A stretch of 33,702 bases of DNA from Rhodoplanes serenus (GTDB lineage: Bacteria; Pseudomonadota; Alphaproteobacteria; Rhizobiales; Xanthobacteraceae): positions 1 through 33,702 of the forward strand of contig CAMDDZ010000060.1 in the NCBI GenBank assembly GCA_945893145.1. Reading direction: 5' to 3'. A program made the translations under genes and the position numbers. Positions 7,357-14,907 of the stretch are shown in pieces. How positions within the stretch are numbered: position 1 is the stretch's first letter; each line of letters starts with the position of its first letter. The notes beneath the pieces are model-generated. The model was not told the origin of the DNA. It did no database searches and saw only the letters and a list, made by a program, of their open reading frames with translations.

Positions 7357-8810
7357 CAGAACCTCTCTACCTGTGTTGTCGCCGTTGCAGCTCTTGCTTC
7401 CAGCGCGACCAGTTCGGCGCAAATGTCTTTCAGGACATCGTCGCTTGCGATTGCCCCGGGATCTTGCTCCTCCCCTGATTCCAGCCCGAATGCGTCGGCC
7501 TTCGGTGCCGCTGGGTCCGTTCCTAGCGAAAGCGGCGGAATCGGATTTGCCTTTGGAGATGGGACGCCGCTCAGGTTCGCATCCCTGCGGCTCAGGAATT
7601 CGATGTACGCCTTCTGCGCCGCAACGAGACGGCCACGTTGCTCGACCACCTGCCGTTGAAGGCTATCGGATGCCACCCCGGCTTGCAGAACCGCCGTCGG
7701 CAGCGCGATGATTCCGTATATGACCTCGAGGGGAATCGCGAGCCCGCCCAAGACCTCGCTGCCTTTGGCAATGCAGATATTCGTCAGCATTCCGTCGTCG
7801 AAAACGAGACCGGTCCGGCGCGTCGCGAACACGGCCCGGTCCACGCCAACCGATACGATCGGCATGATGTTTTCGAACAGGTAATTCTTGATCAGACCGG
7901 GGCGCCACTGGCCCGAGCCGTTCGGATCGGGTTTGACGTAGACGGTCAGTCGATACGAGGCGCGCGGACGAAAGAATATTCCAGATACCGGCTTGCGCAG
8001 GAGATACCGCATTTCGCTGATAACTTTCGCGGTCTTCGGCGGGTGCTGGTACGCCACCTTGAGCGGATCGCTGCAGTACGCATTGGCGCTGTTGCCGCGC
8101 ACGAACGATCGGTTGAAGGTATAATCCTCGAGCACGAAGCAGAAGCCGAGCGGGCGCGCGGCCTCGTTGACTCGCGCCATCTCCTGAAAGTCGAACGGAT
8201 CGACCTGGAAATCGGCGACGACGACATTGCCAGCGCCAAATGTGTCGGTGACCACATTGACGTCACTGCGGTTCGCTGGCTTGAAATCACCTTTGTTACT
8301 CAACAAGATGAACGCGGCGCGGACGAACCTGCGGACGATGCTCGCAGTACGGTCGATCGCCTTGGAGGCGATGAGTTGCAGGAAGGGCGTGGTGACGTCC
8401 GTAGAGTTCGCCTGGGCATTGCCCGGCGGATTCGCTGCAGGTTTTACTTCAGCCTTGTTTTTAAACACCCGCACCTGGTCATCCGCAAACGCGGATCGGA
8501 GGTGATCGAGGCAAAACACATGACGATTGTCAGGCACGGCTTTGGGCTCGATTTGCCGGAGCACATGAAACTTGTCGCCGCTCTTCTTTGTAATTATGAA
8601 GCGAAGCACATGCTTCGGAAGCGTGTAGGACCCGAGCGTTGACTGGCACACCGGCACAAGGTCATCGACCTCCGAGATGGGCTCAAGCGCCGGTGACGAG
8701 CCGAGAACCGAAAGCGAGCAGCCGGACGCCAAAGCTGCAATCCCAAGCAACCCTGCTGTCGCCGCCCACGTCTTTCCCGAACACCGCACCAGTCCTATGA
8801 CGCGCCTCAT
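7356..8810 (-). CDS. Lipoprotein of unknown family, second gene of the protease operon
   Basis: This is a 484-residue predicted lipoprotein. A basic N-terminus and hydrophobic run end at LASGC, with the cysteine at 31. No known domain is recognisable. Conserved points with its downstream paralogue are Cys55 and Cys100, DPF at 204-206 with Cys224 and Cys246, GIFFRP at 277-282 and FDDGML at 337-342. A hydrophobic stretch at about 352-378 could be a buried helix or membrane contact and precedes a likely coiled region (384-410). A Pro/Ala-rich linker and a final helix follow. The start ATG overlaps the stop of the first gene (ATGA). The tandem duplicates imply a hetero-oligomeric or two-site envelope complex, which is inference. 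Confidence 0.85.
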   Translation of the reverse strand: MRRVIGLVRCSGKTWAATAGLLGIAALASGCSLSVLGSSPALEPISEVDDLVPVCQSTLGSYTLPKHVLRFIITKKSGDKFHVLRQIEPKAVPDNRHVFCLDHLRSAFADDQVRVFKNKAEVKPAANPPGNAQANSTDVTTPFLQLIASKAIDRTASIVRRFVRAAFILLSNKGDFKPANRSDVNVVTDTFGAGNVVVADFQVDPFDFQEMARVNEAARPLGFCFVLEDYTFNRSFVRGNSANAYCSDPLKVAYQHPPKTAKVISEMRYLLRKPVSGIFFRPRASYRLTVYVKPDPNGSGQWRPGLIKNYLFENIMPIVSVGVDRAVFATRRTGLVFDDGMLTNICIAKGSEVLGGLAIPLEVIYGIIALPTAVLQAGVASDSLQRQVVEQRGRLVAAQKAYIEFLSRRDANLSGVPSPKANPIPPLSLGTDPAAPKADAFGLESGEEQDPGAIASDDVLKDICAELVALEARAATATTQVERF

Positions 8811-10036
8811 TGTTGCGCCTGAACTGGATAAGGGCAGCGAAGCTGCATTGAAGCGCTTTGCAGAATCGCAAAGTTGACCTCAGTTTCTTGCCAGGGTGTC
8901 TTGCGGACCGGATGGTTGCCGGGATTTTCCGCCACATAATCCCAGTCCTTTTGCCCACCCCGGATGCAGGTGAACCAGACAGCGACACCCTTCTGCCGCT
9001 GTTCAGCAAATGGCACGGGGTCAAAGCCGCAGAGTTGAATCGGATTGATCTCGGCGTCGTTGGGCGCGGCACTCGCGAGCAGAGTGCACTTGAGTTCTTT
9101 CTCGCAGCGCGCCCGCACCGCGTTCGTGGCCACGCAGCGACGGCCTGGGCGCGGATGGCGCGCGAGATCACCCATCCAGGCCCTGAGGATGTGGATCTTC
9201 TGATCTTCGGGCTCAGGCTCTGCGAGCGCCGAGTACACTTTATTAAGCTGGTCGCGGATTTTGCTCGGCTTTCCCTGAGCGTCCTTCTTGAGCAAATTTT
9301 TGATACGAACGAGGTTCGCATCATCTCCGACTAGGGCGGCGATGGCGTCAAGATAATTGGCGAACCTGTCTTGTACGAATTTATCATCGTCGATCTTATC
9401 GAGAAGTTTGATTAGCGCCTGGGCTGCAGCCCGTGCCTGACTGCTACTTTGTATCTGCGGCCGCAAGTCGTCGGCGAGCAATACCTGCATTGCAGCGCTA
9501 TAGCTTCCGAATGCCTTCGCTGGCTGCCGCTTCAAAATATCTTTGATCTTGTCGAGCGCATCCCGCATCTTCTTTTGCAATTCGGGATTGTCTTTTACGG
9601 CGTCCCATGGCGACTTTTCGTATTTTTCGAGCAGGTTTATTATTCTGTCTGCCGTTTGCGTGGGCCAATGAAATTCGACCCTTTCGACGAGAGCGTCCTG
9701 CAGCGCTCGTACTTTTTCGAGAAGATCCTTGCTAGCCAAATCCTCCGGCTTCTTCACGGCATTAATTTTACCGGTCAGATCGCCGATGTTGGCGACGAGC
9801 CAATCGAAATCAGTTGGCTGACCAAGAAGATTTTTAAGAAGAGCAGTCCTCAGGTCGCTGACCTTCTGGGCTACAGCATCTTTATCGCCATCAAACTTCT
9901 CGATAAGCGCTGTCAGCTCGTCGATCTTGTCGTTGATTTGTTTGGGGCTTGGCTCACAACGGGCCCCTTCCGCGAAAAGAAATACGAATAGACCAACCAG
10001 AAAAACGCAGCATCCAGCCGCACGACTGACCAACAT
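8807..10036 (-). CDS. Exported helical protein with Cys-rich C-terminal domain, first gene of the protease operon
   Basis: This 409-residue protein starts with a strong signal peptide (about 1-26). Residues 30-280 are almost entirely charged amphipathic helices, possibly helical repeats or coiled coils. The last 125 residues form a different domain with Cys301, 311, 317, 336, 357 and 401. Its pattern is IHILRAWMGD, then C-x9-C-x5-C, then CGFDP and VWFTC. That order resembles the small lectin-like beta domains with A-x-YG...C...GDP...V-x-Y-x-C, a resemblance seen by eye only. It heads the operon, so it may be a scaffold or surface-recognition subunit for the lipoproteins and proteases. The ATG at 10036 has a G-rich ribosome site (CGGGGGC) six bases before it. 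Confidence 0.8.
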   Translation of the reverse strand: MLVSRAAGCCVFLVGLFVFLFAEGARCEPSPKQINDKIDELTALIEKFDGDKDAVAQKVSDLRTALLKNLLGQPTDFDWLVANIGDLTGKINAVKKPEDLASKDLLEKVRALQDALVERVEFHWPTQTADRIINLLEKYEKSPWDAVKDNPELQKKMRDALDKIKDILKRQPAKAFGSYSAAMQVLLADDLRPQIQSSSQARAAAQALIKLLDKIDDDKFVQDRFANYLDAIAALVGDDANLVRIKNLLKKDAQGKPSKIRDQLNKVYSALAEPEPEDQKIHILRAWMGDLARHPRPGRRCVATNAVRARCEKELKCTLLASAAPNDAEINPIQLCGFDPVPFAEQRQKGVAVWFTCIRGGQKDWDYVAENPGNHPVRKTPWQETEVNFAILQSASMQLRCPYPVQAQQ

Positions 10037-10355
10037 GATCGCCCCCGCACGTACGCGGCTCTAACGGCCACTTGTACGTTGTATGTGAACACTATGGGCA
10101 CGTCTGAGCTGTGTCAGTTCTAATATTCACGACGGGATAAGCGTGGGATAACTGTGTTGGAAACCTCTGCCCTACGGCGCCGAATATTCTTTTTAGAACG
10201 GAGAATTTAGGGTCAAAGAAATCGCTATATTCCTGTAAATATCAGGCAGATCGCCCCGCGGACGGTGGAAATAATTTTAGATAACTGCTTGTCCATCGCC
10301 AAAGGTTTTTGGGACAGGATTTCTGCATAGTTAAGTGTGCATTGGGCTCATCTGG
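10037..10355. other. AT-rich gap upstream of the protease operon
   Basis: This stretch is visibly AT-richer than the flanks (runs such as AATAATTTTAG and ATTCTTTTTAG) and contains no convincing gene. It is the only place for the promoter and operator of the five-gene operon; a candidate promoter is listed separately. Confidence 0.6.
10089..10117 (-). promoter_or_regulatory. Candidate sigma-70-like promoter of the protease operon
   Basis: On the minus strand CTGACA (10112-10117) is followed after 17 bases by TAGTGT (10089-10094). That places transcription start roughly 45 bases before the first start codon at 10036. The -35 match is good but the -10 is weak, so this is only a candidate. Confidence 0.28.
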
Positions 10356-10547
10356 TCACGTTGCTTCAAGTTGCGGCAGCAGTTCTCGAGCAGGATCCGG
10401 CTCTTCGGCGCCAGCTCGCACTCGGATGAAACAGGCGTGCTCGTGCAGCTTTTCGACGACAATGCGAAATTTCCTTGTCGGGTCAACGCAAAGCGTTCGA
10501 TACGTATTCAGGAAGCCGCGCCAACACTTAAGCTCAGTCTCGCACAC
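10356..10547 (-). CDS. Possible small protein, 63 residues, downstream of the patatin gene
   Basis: This frame begins MCETELKCWRGFLNTY and continues with protein-like sequence (FRIVVEKLHEHACFIRVRAG). It overlaps the last 14 bases of the patatin gene and runs in the same direction, which fits translational coupling. I do not recognise a family. It could also be a chance open frame; its reading is more natural than the other frames of this interval. Confidence 0.35.
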   Translation of the reverse strand: MCETELKCWRGFLNTYRTLCVDPTRKFRIVVEKLHEHACFIRVRAGAEEPDPARELLPQLEAT

Positions 10548-11775
10548 GGCGGTCCATGCCCGCCCGGCGTTTCACCGGCGGTCGTTCCATCGGCGGCGTG
10601 GCTTGGGTTTCGGGCTTAGGGTTTGCCATCAGAAGATCGTGCATCACATCGAATATGCGCACGCCGACATCGTGAGGGATTGGCGAGAGCCAGGGCGAGA
10701 CAAGCAACGTCGCACAGGCATCCGAAAGGCCCTGCTTCCAGCGTGCGTTCATCGTCGCGCGGCTAAATTCGTAGTCCTTGCAAGCGCCCTGCAGTTCGTG
10801 CGGACGATAGATGAGCTGCACAATGTCCATCTCGGTGACGCAACCGAATTCATACAGGCGCTTGGCCTGCTCCGTCCGAGCGAGTTCCGGCGGAAGGATG
10901 TCGAACAGCTCATTGATCGCGTGGCGCACCTCGTGCTTTTGCCGGAAGTTTTCGGTCGCGATCCGGGTGCGGCTGGAGTAGCGGATATCCTTATCGCGTT
11001 CGTAGACTTGTTCGAGGTTTGCCGGCAACGGTCCGCGGGCGTGGAACACATCGACCTGAAAAGCAATGCGGCTTCGGCGCGGGGAATAGTCCAACACATA
11101 TTGTAGCGGCGTGTTGGAGACGAGCCCGCCGTCCCAGTAGTGCTGGCCATCGATCTCGACAGGCGGAAAACCGGGAGGAAGCGCGCCGCTCGCCATCACG
11201 TGTTCGGGACGGATGGCGATTTCCGCGCTGTCGAAATAAGCAAACCGGCCGGTGTGAACATTCACGGCGCCAATGCTGAGGCGCATCTCCTTGGCGCTAT
11301 TGATGCGGTCAAAATCAACCAGGTTCTCCAGCGTGCTCTTGAGCGCATCCGTGGCGTAGAAGCTGGTGAGCTGATCGGGAGCAAGCCAGTCGTGTGGCTT
11401 GCGTGGCGCAAAGAAGCCAGGCTGGCCGAACATCAACGAGGCCATCCCGCTCGCCGTTCGCTGCCAAGCGGCGAGCGCGCCGGCCATTCCGGACGGCCAC
11501 ATCGCGGTCGGAGCCGTGATCCGTTCCCAGAACTTGCGCAGCTGCTCGACCCGCTTCGCGGGCGCGTTGCCGGCGATGATCGCCGCGTTGACCGCGCCGA
11601 TCGAAATGCCGGCCACCCAATCCGGCAAATACTCCGAATGGGCAAGCGCTTCGTACACGCCGGCCTGATAGCTGCCGAGCGCCCCACCGCCCTGGAGAAC
11701 CAAGCCCACCTTCTTATCGTACGACGCCGGGCGCGGCGGAAACTTGGCGCCCTTTGCTGGCTCAGGCCCGGTCAT
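10534..11775 (-). CDS. Patatin-like phospholipase (DUF3734 type)
   Basis: This is a 413-residue cytoplasmic patatin-family lipid acyl hydrolase. The oxyanion hole GGGALG is at about 29-34, the nucleophile elbow GISIG carries Ser58, and the catalytic Asp215 sits in the DGG motif (YWDGGLVSNTP). This is the Ser-Asp dyad of patatins. The C-terminal third has the extension typical of DUF3734-containing members (EVRHAINELFDILPPEL and onward). The start at 11775 is chosen because AAAGGGAG precedes it and the family begins shortly before FPPRPASYDKKVGLVLQGGG. Longer starts at 11835 or 12033 would run into the promoter or body of the divergent gene at 11934. The substrate is probably a phospholipid or storage-granule lipid, by family only. 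Confidence 0.92.
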   Translation of the reverse strand: MTGPEPAKGAKFPPRPASYDKKVGLVLQGGGALGSYQAGVYEALAHSEYLPDWVAGISIGAVNAAIIAGNAPAKRVEQLRKFWERITAPTAMWPSGMAGALAAWQRTASGMASLMFGQPGFFAPRKPHDWLAPDQLTSFYATDALKSTLENLVDFDRINSAKEMRLSIGAVNVHTGRFAYFDSAEIAIRPEHVMASGALPPGFPPVEIDGQHYWDGGLVSNTPLQYVLDYSPRRSRIAFQVDVFHARGPLPANLEQVYERDKDIRYSSRTRIATENFRQKHEVRHAINELFDILPPELARTEQAKRLYEFGCVTEMDIVQLIYRPHELQGACKDYEFSRATMNARWKQGLSDACATLLVSPWLSPIPHDVGVRIFDVMHDLLMANPKPETQATPPMERPPVKRRAGMDRRVRD

Positions 11776-11933
11776 CGATGCGGCTCCCTTTGGCCCGGCC
11801 ACTCCTGCGTCGGCGCGCCCAGGTTCGCATTGCATCGGCCCCGTGGCCCGGAGACTTGAAGCAGGATAGGCGAACTTGCGTTTGACGGTGAACAGAATGG
11901 TACTGTCGAGACGCACAGCGGGAGCTTGCGGCC

Positions 11934-12221
11934 ATGTTATTTCTGGTTGTTTCGACACCGCGTCCGGAGCGGCCCTCTGAGCTGGCAGAGAAAAGACAAT
12001 CGTTCTGGCCATGGATTGCCGGATATGAGGCACGCGGCGTGTGCCGGCACATCTACGCTCGTGTGGGACGGGGCGCAGTCGCGATTTTCGACGTTGAGGA
12101 CAACAATGCGCTCCACCGCATCCTGAATGAGTGGGCGGACATCATCCCCGCACACTTCGATACCTATCCGCTGGTCGACGTTGAAGCGGCAAACCGGATG
12201 CTGGCGGCACAACGAAAATGA
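11934..12221 (+). CDS. Small muconolactone-isomerase-like ferredoxin-fold protein
   Basis: This 95-residue protein resembles the alpha/beta-barrel fold of muconolactone isomerase. It has an N-terminal strand MLFLVVSTPRP, a helix with EKRQSFWPWIAGYE, and then FDVEDNNALHRILNEWADI followed by a proline-containing strand ending YPLVD. In that family such segments form the dimer and oligomer core. Its own function is unknown; true muconolactone isomerase activity is not implied. A GGAG lies nine bases before the ATG. It is divergent from the patatin gene, so 11776-11933 should hold both promoters. Confidence 0.8.
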   Translation: MLFLVVSTPRPERPSELAEKRQSFWPWIAGYEARGVCRHIYARVGRGAVAIFDVEDNNALHRILNEWADIIPAHFDTYPLVDVEAANRMLAAQRK

Positions 12222-12325
12222 ATAGTACAAGCAAAGTCTTGGCAAGATCCGGCTATCGCCCGACAACCGGGGTGGTCATCCAGGTTCGCACTAATTGAAA
12301 GTGTCGTACCCGCGGCTGATGCCGG

Positions 12326-12341
12326 GCCTGACGCGTCAGGC
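12326..12341. terminator. 16-bp perfect palindrome between convergent genes
   Basis: The sequence GCCTGACGCGTCAGGC reads the same on both strands and lies just past the stop codons of the convergent genes 11934-12221 and 12347-12610. That place suggests a bidirectional transcription stop, although no T-run follows and the loop would be very small. Confidence 0.4.
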
Positions 12342-12346
12342 CGCCG

Positions 12347-12610
12347 CTAACGGGCAGACGACACCGGATTTCCGGCCCCGCGAAATGCCGCCCGGCCTGC
12401 ATCCGTGAGGATGTAGCGATAGCGGTCCTGCAAGTGGACCTGAACCCACTTGTTGTGAACCGCGCGATCCAAGCCGCGCTGGAAATCACCGTCGCGAATG
12501 TCGAAGAAATGATTTCTCTTGAGAACACCCATCGCAGCAACTTGATAGCGGGCGAAGACCCCGAGGATTTGCCGCGCTACGTCATCGTCTGAAACGGGCG
12601 TGTGCTGCAT
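12347..12610 (-). CDS. Hypothetical winged-helix-like protein
   Basis: This 87-residue protein starts MQHTPVSDDDVARQIL. The pattern of helices followed by FQRGLDRAVHNKWVQV and RYRYILTDAGRAAF resembles small winged-helix modules, in which LTDxG ends the wing strand. It could bind DNA or be a cytosolic adaptor. No recognised family name can be given. The ATG at 12610 is used; an in-frame GTG at 12622 would add four residues. Confidence 0.6.
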   Translation of the reverse strand: MQHTPVSDDDVARQILGVFARYQVAAMGVLKRNHFFDIRDGDFQRGLDRAVHNKWVQVHLQDRYRYILTDAGRAAFRGAGNPVSSAR

Positions 12611-12710
12611 TGCCGAACTCACCGACTACCCATGATGACGTGCGTCCATTGTCTGTCCCGCCAGCTTACGTATGACTATGCTCGGCTTCGACAACAATAG
12701 CCAGCCCCCA

Positions 12711-13025
12711 TCAGCTCGCGGTCACCGGCCGTTGCAACGGGTAGGCAGCGCTCTCATACAGATAGCGAATTTCGTTCTGTCCGAAACGAGTCTCGTCGAC
12801 CTCGAGGTAGATGCCAAGCAACGCCGATGACGGGATCGTCTCTATGGCGTAGCGCAACGCTTCGGCCGCAGTGTCAAATCGCTTGTAGCTGATCTGGCCC
12901 CTGCCCTTTTTGTTGCGGCTCGGGAACAGCTCTGCGGGCGCGCCGTAATCGAAGCCATTGAGATCCTCAACCTGCATGCGGGCCTGTTCGCGGACACGGT
13001 TGATCGCCTGAATTTCTTGGGACAT
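12711..13025 (-). CDS. Hypothetical protein, 104 residues
   Basis: This protein begins MSQEIQAINRVREQARMQVE and has a basic middle (FPSRNKKGRGQISYKRF). It ends in a mixed helix and strand region with DTAAEALRYAIETIPSSALLGIYLEVDETRFGQNEIRYLYES. The start at 13025 is fixed by AGGAGG six bases upstream; a longer frame from 13049 lacks one. I do not recognise the family. The soluble composition suggests a cytoplasmic protein. Confidence 0.75.
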   Translation of the reverse strand: MSQEIQAINRVREQARMQVEDLNGFDYGAPAELFPSRNKKGRGQISYKRFDTAAEALRYAIETIPSSALLGIYLEVDETRFGQNEIRYLYESAAYPLQRPVTAS

Positions 13026-13511
13026 TGAATTCCTCCTTGTGGCCAGCACAGCCGAAGTCGTGTGACCCGGCCGCGCCGTTCTGGAACTGACAGCAGCGCT
13101 AAAAGCTACGGCCCTTCATGAGGGCGTCGGTATCGCGCTACGCCTTGTCGAGACCGTGTTTGGCGAGGACCAGCGCGTCCAAGAGAAGCAAATGTAATTT
13201 TGCATGAGAACCATACAAATTACTTCGTACAGATAGGAACGAAAGCTGCCGAAAACAGGGGCTGAAAGTAAAAAACGGCTTGGAAACGGCCGTAGAGGCG
13301 ATTTTTCTTGCGCTCTCGCCCATCGCGCTGACACAGTTAGCCACAATGTCAAAATTTCACCCGCCCCTCGCGTCTGTGCACGCCAATCGTGTGGGCTGGG
13401 GAAAACACAAAACCTGTCGTGATCCACAACCGCGCGGCCGGTCGCCGCAGTCGCCCGCTCCCGAATGCGGTTCGATCCGCGAACGCTGATACAGGACACG
13501 GCAAATCCGTC
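13026..13511. other. 486-bp divergent intergenic region
   Basis: No frame here can be supported as a gene. It lies between divergent genes and should hold both promoters. An inverted repeat GTAATTT (13194-13200) / AAATTAC (13217-13223) with a 16-base spacer sits in an AT-rich patch and could be an operator. Confidence 0.5.
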
Positions 13512-13775
13512 ATGGCTCCGAGTTTCCCCAATCACAGCCGCAGCTACGACACGACACGGAACGCGGTCAGGTTTTGGGGCTACGACAGCGCGATGGAAAT
13601 CTCGTTTTTCGTCACGGCAGACGCGCTGCGGAGACTTGAGCCCGGCTTGCTCTCGAACGAGGAGAGCCTGTTGCAGGCCTTCGATCAGCATCGTGCTTCG
13701 ATTTGCGCAGCGGCCGGAAAGATTTACAAGCGCGGCAGCAAAGGCTCCTACGAATTGGCCGCTTCGGACTTCTGA
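13512..13775 (+). CDS. DUF1488-family protein
   Basis: This 87-residue protein matches the DUF1488 pattern. After MAPSFPNHSRSYD comes AVRFWGYDSAMEISFFVTADALRRL, then a helical end with IYKRG and a final aromatic residue. The family is widespread in proteobacteria and its function is unknown. The ATG at 13512 is chosen because the family-like sequence starts there; the open frame upstream to 13389 is not protein-like. The next gene begins three bases after the stop, so the two form a small operon. Confidence 0.8.
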   Translation: MAPSFPNHSRSYDTTRNAVRFWGYDSAMEISFFVTADALRRLEPGLLSNEESLLQAFDQHRASICAAAGKIYKRGSKGSYELAASDF

Positions 13776-13778
13776 ACA

Positions 13779-14006
13779 ATGACGATGTTCAAATGCCCCT
13801 ATTGCCAAACCGAATACGAATTGATCTGGGCGCGATTGTCACACCAGCAGCGAAGTTACGCCAATTGTCAGGTTTGTCAGAAGACCATGTACAGCTGGAG
13901 CAGCCGCAACGTGCCGTGCTTCACGCTTGCCAAAGCGACTGAGAGCAAGCCCGCTGGGGACAAGCTGGCCGAGGCTAAGCTGGCTAAGGGCAAGACGCCG
14001 GGCTGA
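13779..14006 (+). CDS. Small zinc-ribbon protein
   Basis: This 75-residue protein has two CxxC pairs (FKCPYCQTEYEL and NCQVCQK), a four-cysteine zinc ribbon in the first 40 residues. A Lys/Ala/Glu-rich tail follows (KLAEAKLAKGKTPG). Such proteins may bind nucleic acid or a protein partner; no exact role is known. It follows the DUF1488 gene by three bases and is probably co-transcribed with it. The start may be the ATG at 13779 or the second ATG two codons later. Confidence 0.7.
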   Translation: MTMFKCPYCQTEYELIWARLSHQQRSYANCQVCQKTMYSWSSRNVPCFTLAKATESKPAGDKLAEAKLAKGKTPG

Positions 14007-14026
14007 TCAGCCTGCGCCCCGCGTCG

Positions 14027-14251
14027 TCAGCCGGGGAACTCGGTCAACAATTGCGTGAGCGCGGCTTTCCCCGCGCGGCTGGCGGCCGTCATGGTTTCAA
14101 AATAGAGCGCCGAACACTCGATGGGGCTCGTTCGGCCAGCCCGGTAGATTTCCCACCGCCATGGTCTCGGAGGATTCGCCCTCACCTTCACGACAACGGA
14201 AAAATCGCTTTGGTCCATGTGAAGGCTCATGTGTTGTGGTCGCGCGACCAT
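14027..14251 (-). CDS. Hypothetical 74-residue protein
   Basis: The product reads as a small soluble protein with a strand-rich core (FSVVVKVRANPPRPWRWEIYRAG). A Cys follows, then a C-terminal helix (ETMTAASRAGKAALTQLLTEFPG). The pattern is that of small rhizobial proteins with a PxPWRWEIY motif whose function is unknown. The ATG at 14251 is preferred because AAGG precedes it; a start at 14230 or 14218 is possible. Confidence 0.6.
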   Translation of the reverse strand: MVARPQHMSLHMDQSDFSVVVKVRANPPRPWRWEIYRAGRTSPIECSALYFETMTAASRAGKAALTQLLTEFPG

Positions 14252-14509
14252 GCGCCTTCGCCGATGCGATTACCAGCAAAGATGTCAGCTCGGCTCGGCT
14301 CGCCTTGGCGCGAGATGTTCGATCAGGGGCATAGCGGCGAAAAGCCGTGCCGGTGCTCAAAAGCCATGACCATCGAGCAATCCCGGCTAAAACGCAGGCC
14401 GGCGCGCTAGACTCATGGGCGTGGACGTCACGCGCGCGATCAACAACACAGCAATCGCAGGACCGGCAGGATTGAAATCAACGTCTCCCGCCGATCCCGA
14501 TGCGGCGCC

Positions 14510-14890
14510 TTACCAACGATTGACGGCGACTTCTCTGCCCCCAACCTGGATGACGACCTCTTTGGTCCCCGATTTCAGCCAGGTCTCACAAATCTCCTCC
14601 GGCTGAAGCGGCGCCAATGTCCGGCACAGTTGATTGCCTTTGAGCCGCCAGGTGCCTGACACCGCGATAGCCTTGTCGCCCGCGGGAGTGAGCGAACCGG
14701 ACAGTTTGCCGTCGGCCGCAAGATTGATGCGTGCGGTGTACTCCCTGCCGCCCTTAAGGTCCGTGGAGGTCACCACCAGGCCCTTGGCAAGCAGCGCCTT
14801 CAACTCTTCGGCGTTGAGTGCGGGGCCTGCGGCGATTGCGGCGTGGCTCAGAGCCACGCACGCAGCCGCGATCAGTGCGATACGTTTCAT
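14510..14890 (-). CDS. Exported hypothetical protein
   Basis: This 126-residue protein has a signal peptide (MKRIALIAAACVALSHAAIAA). The mature part looks like a small beta-rich domain: LKGGREYTARINLAADGKLSG, then VSGTWRLKGNQLC, then ETWLKSG, and a closing strand with VAVNRW. Two cysteines may form a disulfide. Similar small periplasmic proteins are common in this group without a defined role. The start at 14890 gives a normal signal peptide. It begins 17 bp after the stop of the porin-like gene and may be co-transcribed with it. Confidence 0.75.
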   Translation of the reverse strand: MKRIALIAAACVALSHAAIAAGPALNAEELKALLAKGLVVTSTDLKGGREYTARINLAADGKLSGSLTPAGDKAIAVSGTWRLKGNQLCRTLAPLQPEEICETWLKSGTKEVVIQVGGREVAVNRW

Positions 14891-14907
14891 CTTTGGTTCC
14901 ATTCCGA

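Noticed and set aside
11776..12033. Longer patatin start at 12033
   Set aside because: It would overlap the 5' end of the divergent 95-residue gene at 11934, and the extra residues do not look like the family.
13116..13808. Minus-strand open frames upstream of and across the DUF1488 gene
   Set aside because: They are antisense to the DUF1488 gene or Ser/Arg-rich without a recognisable family, and lack a ribosome site.
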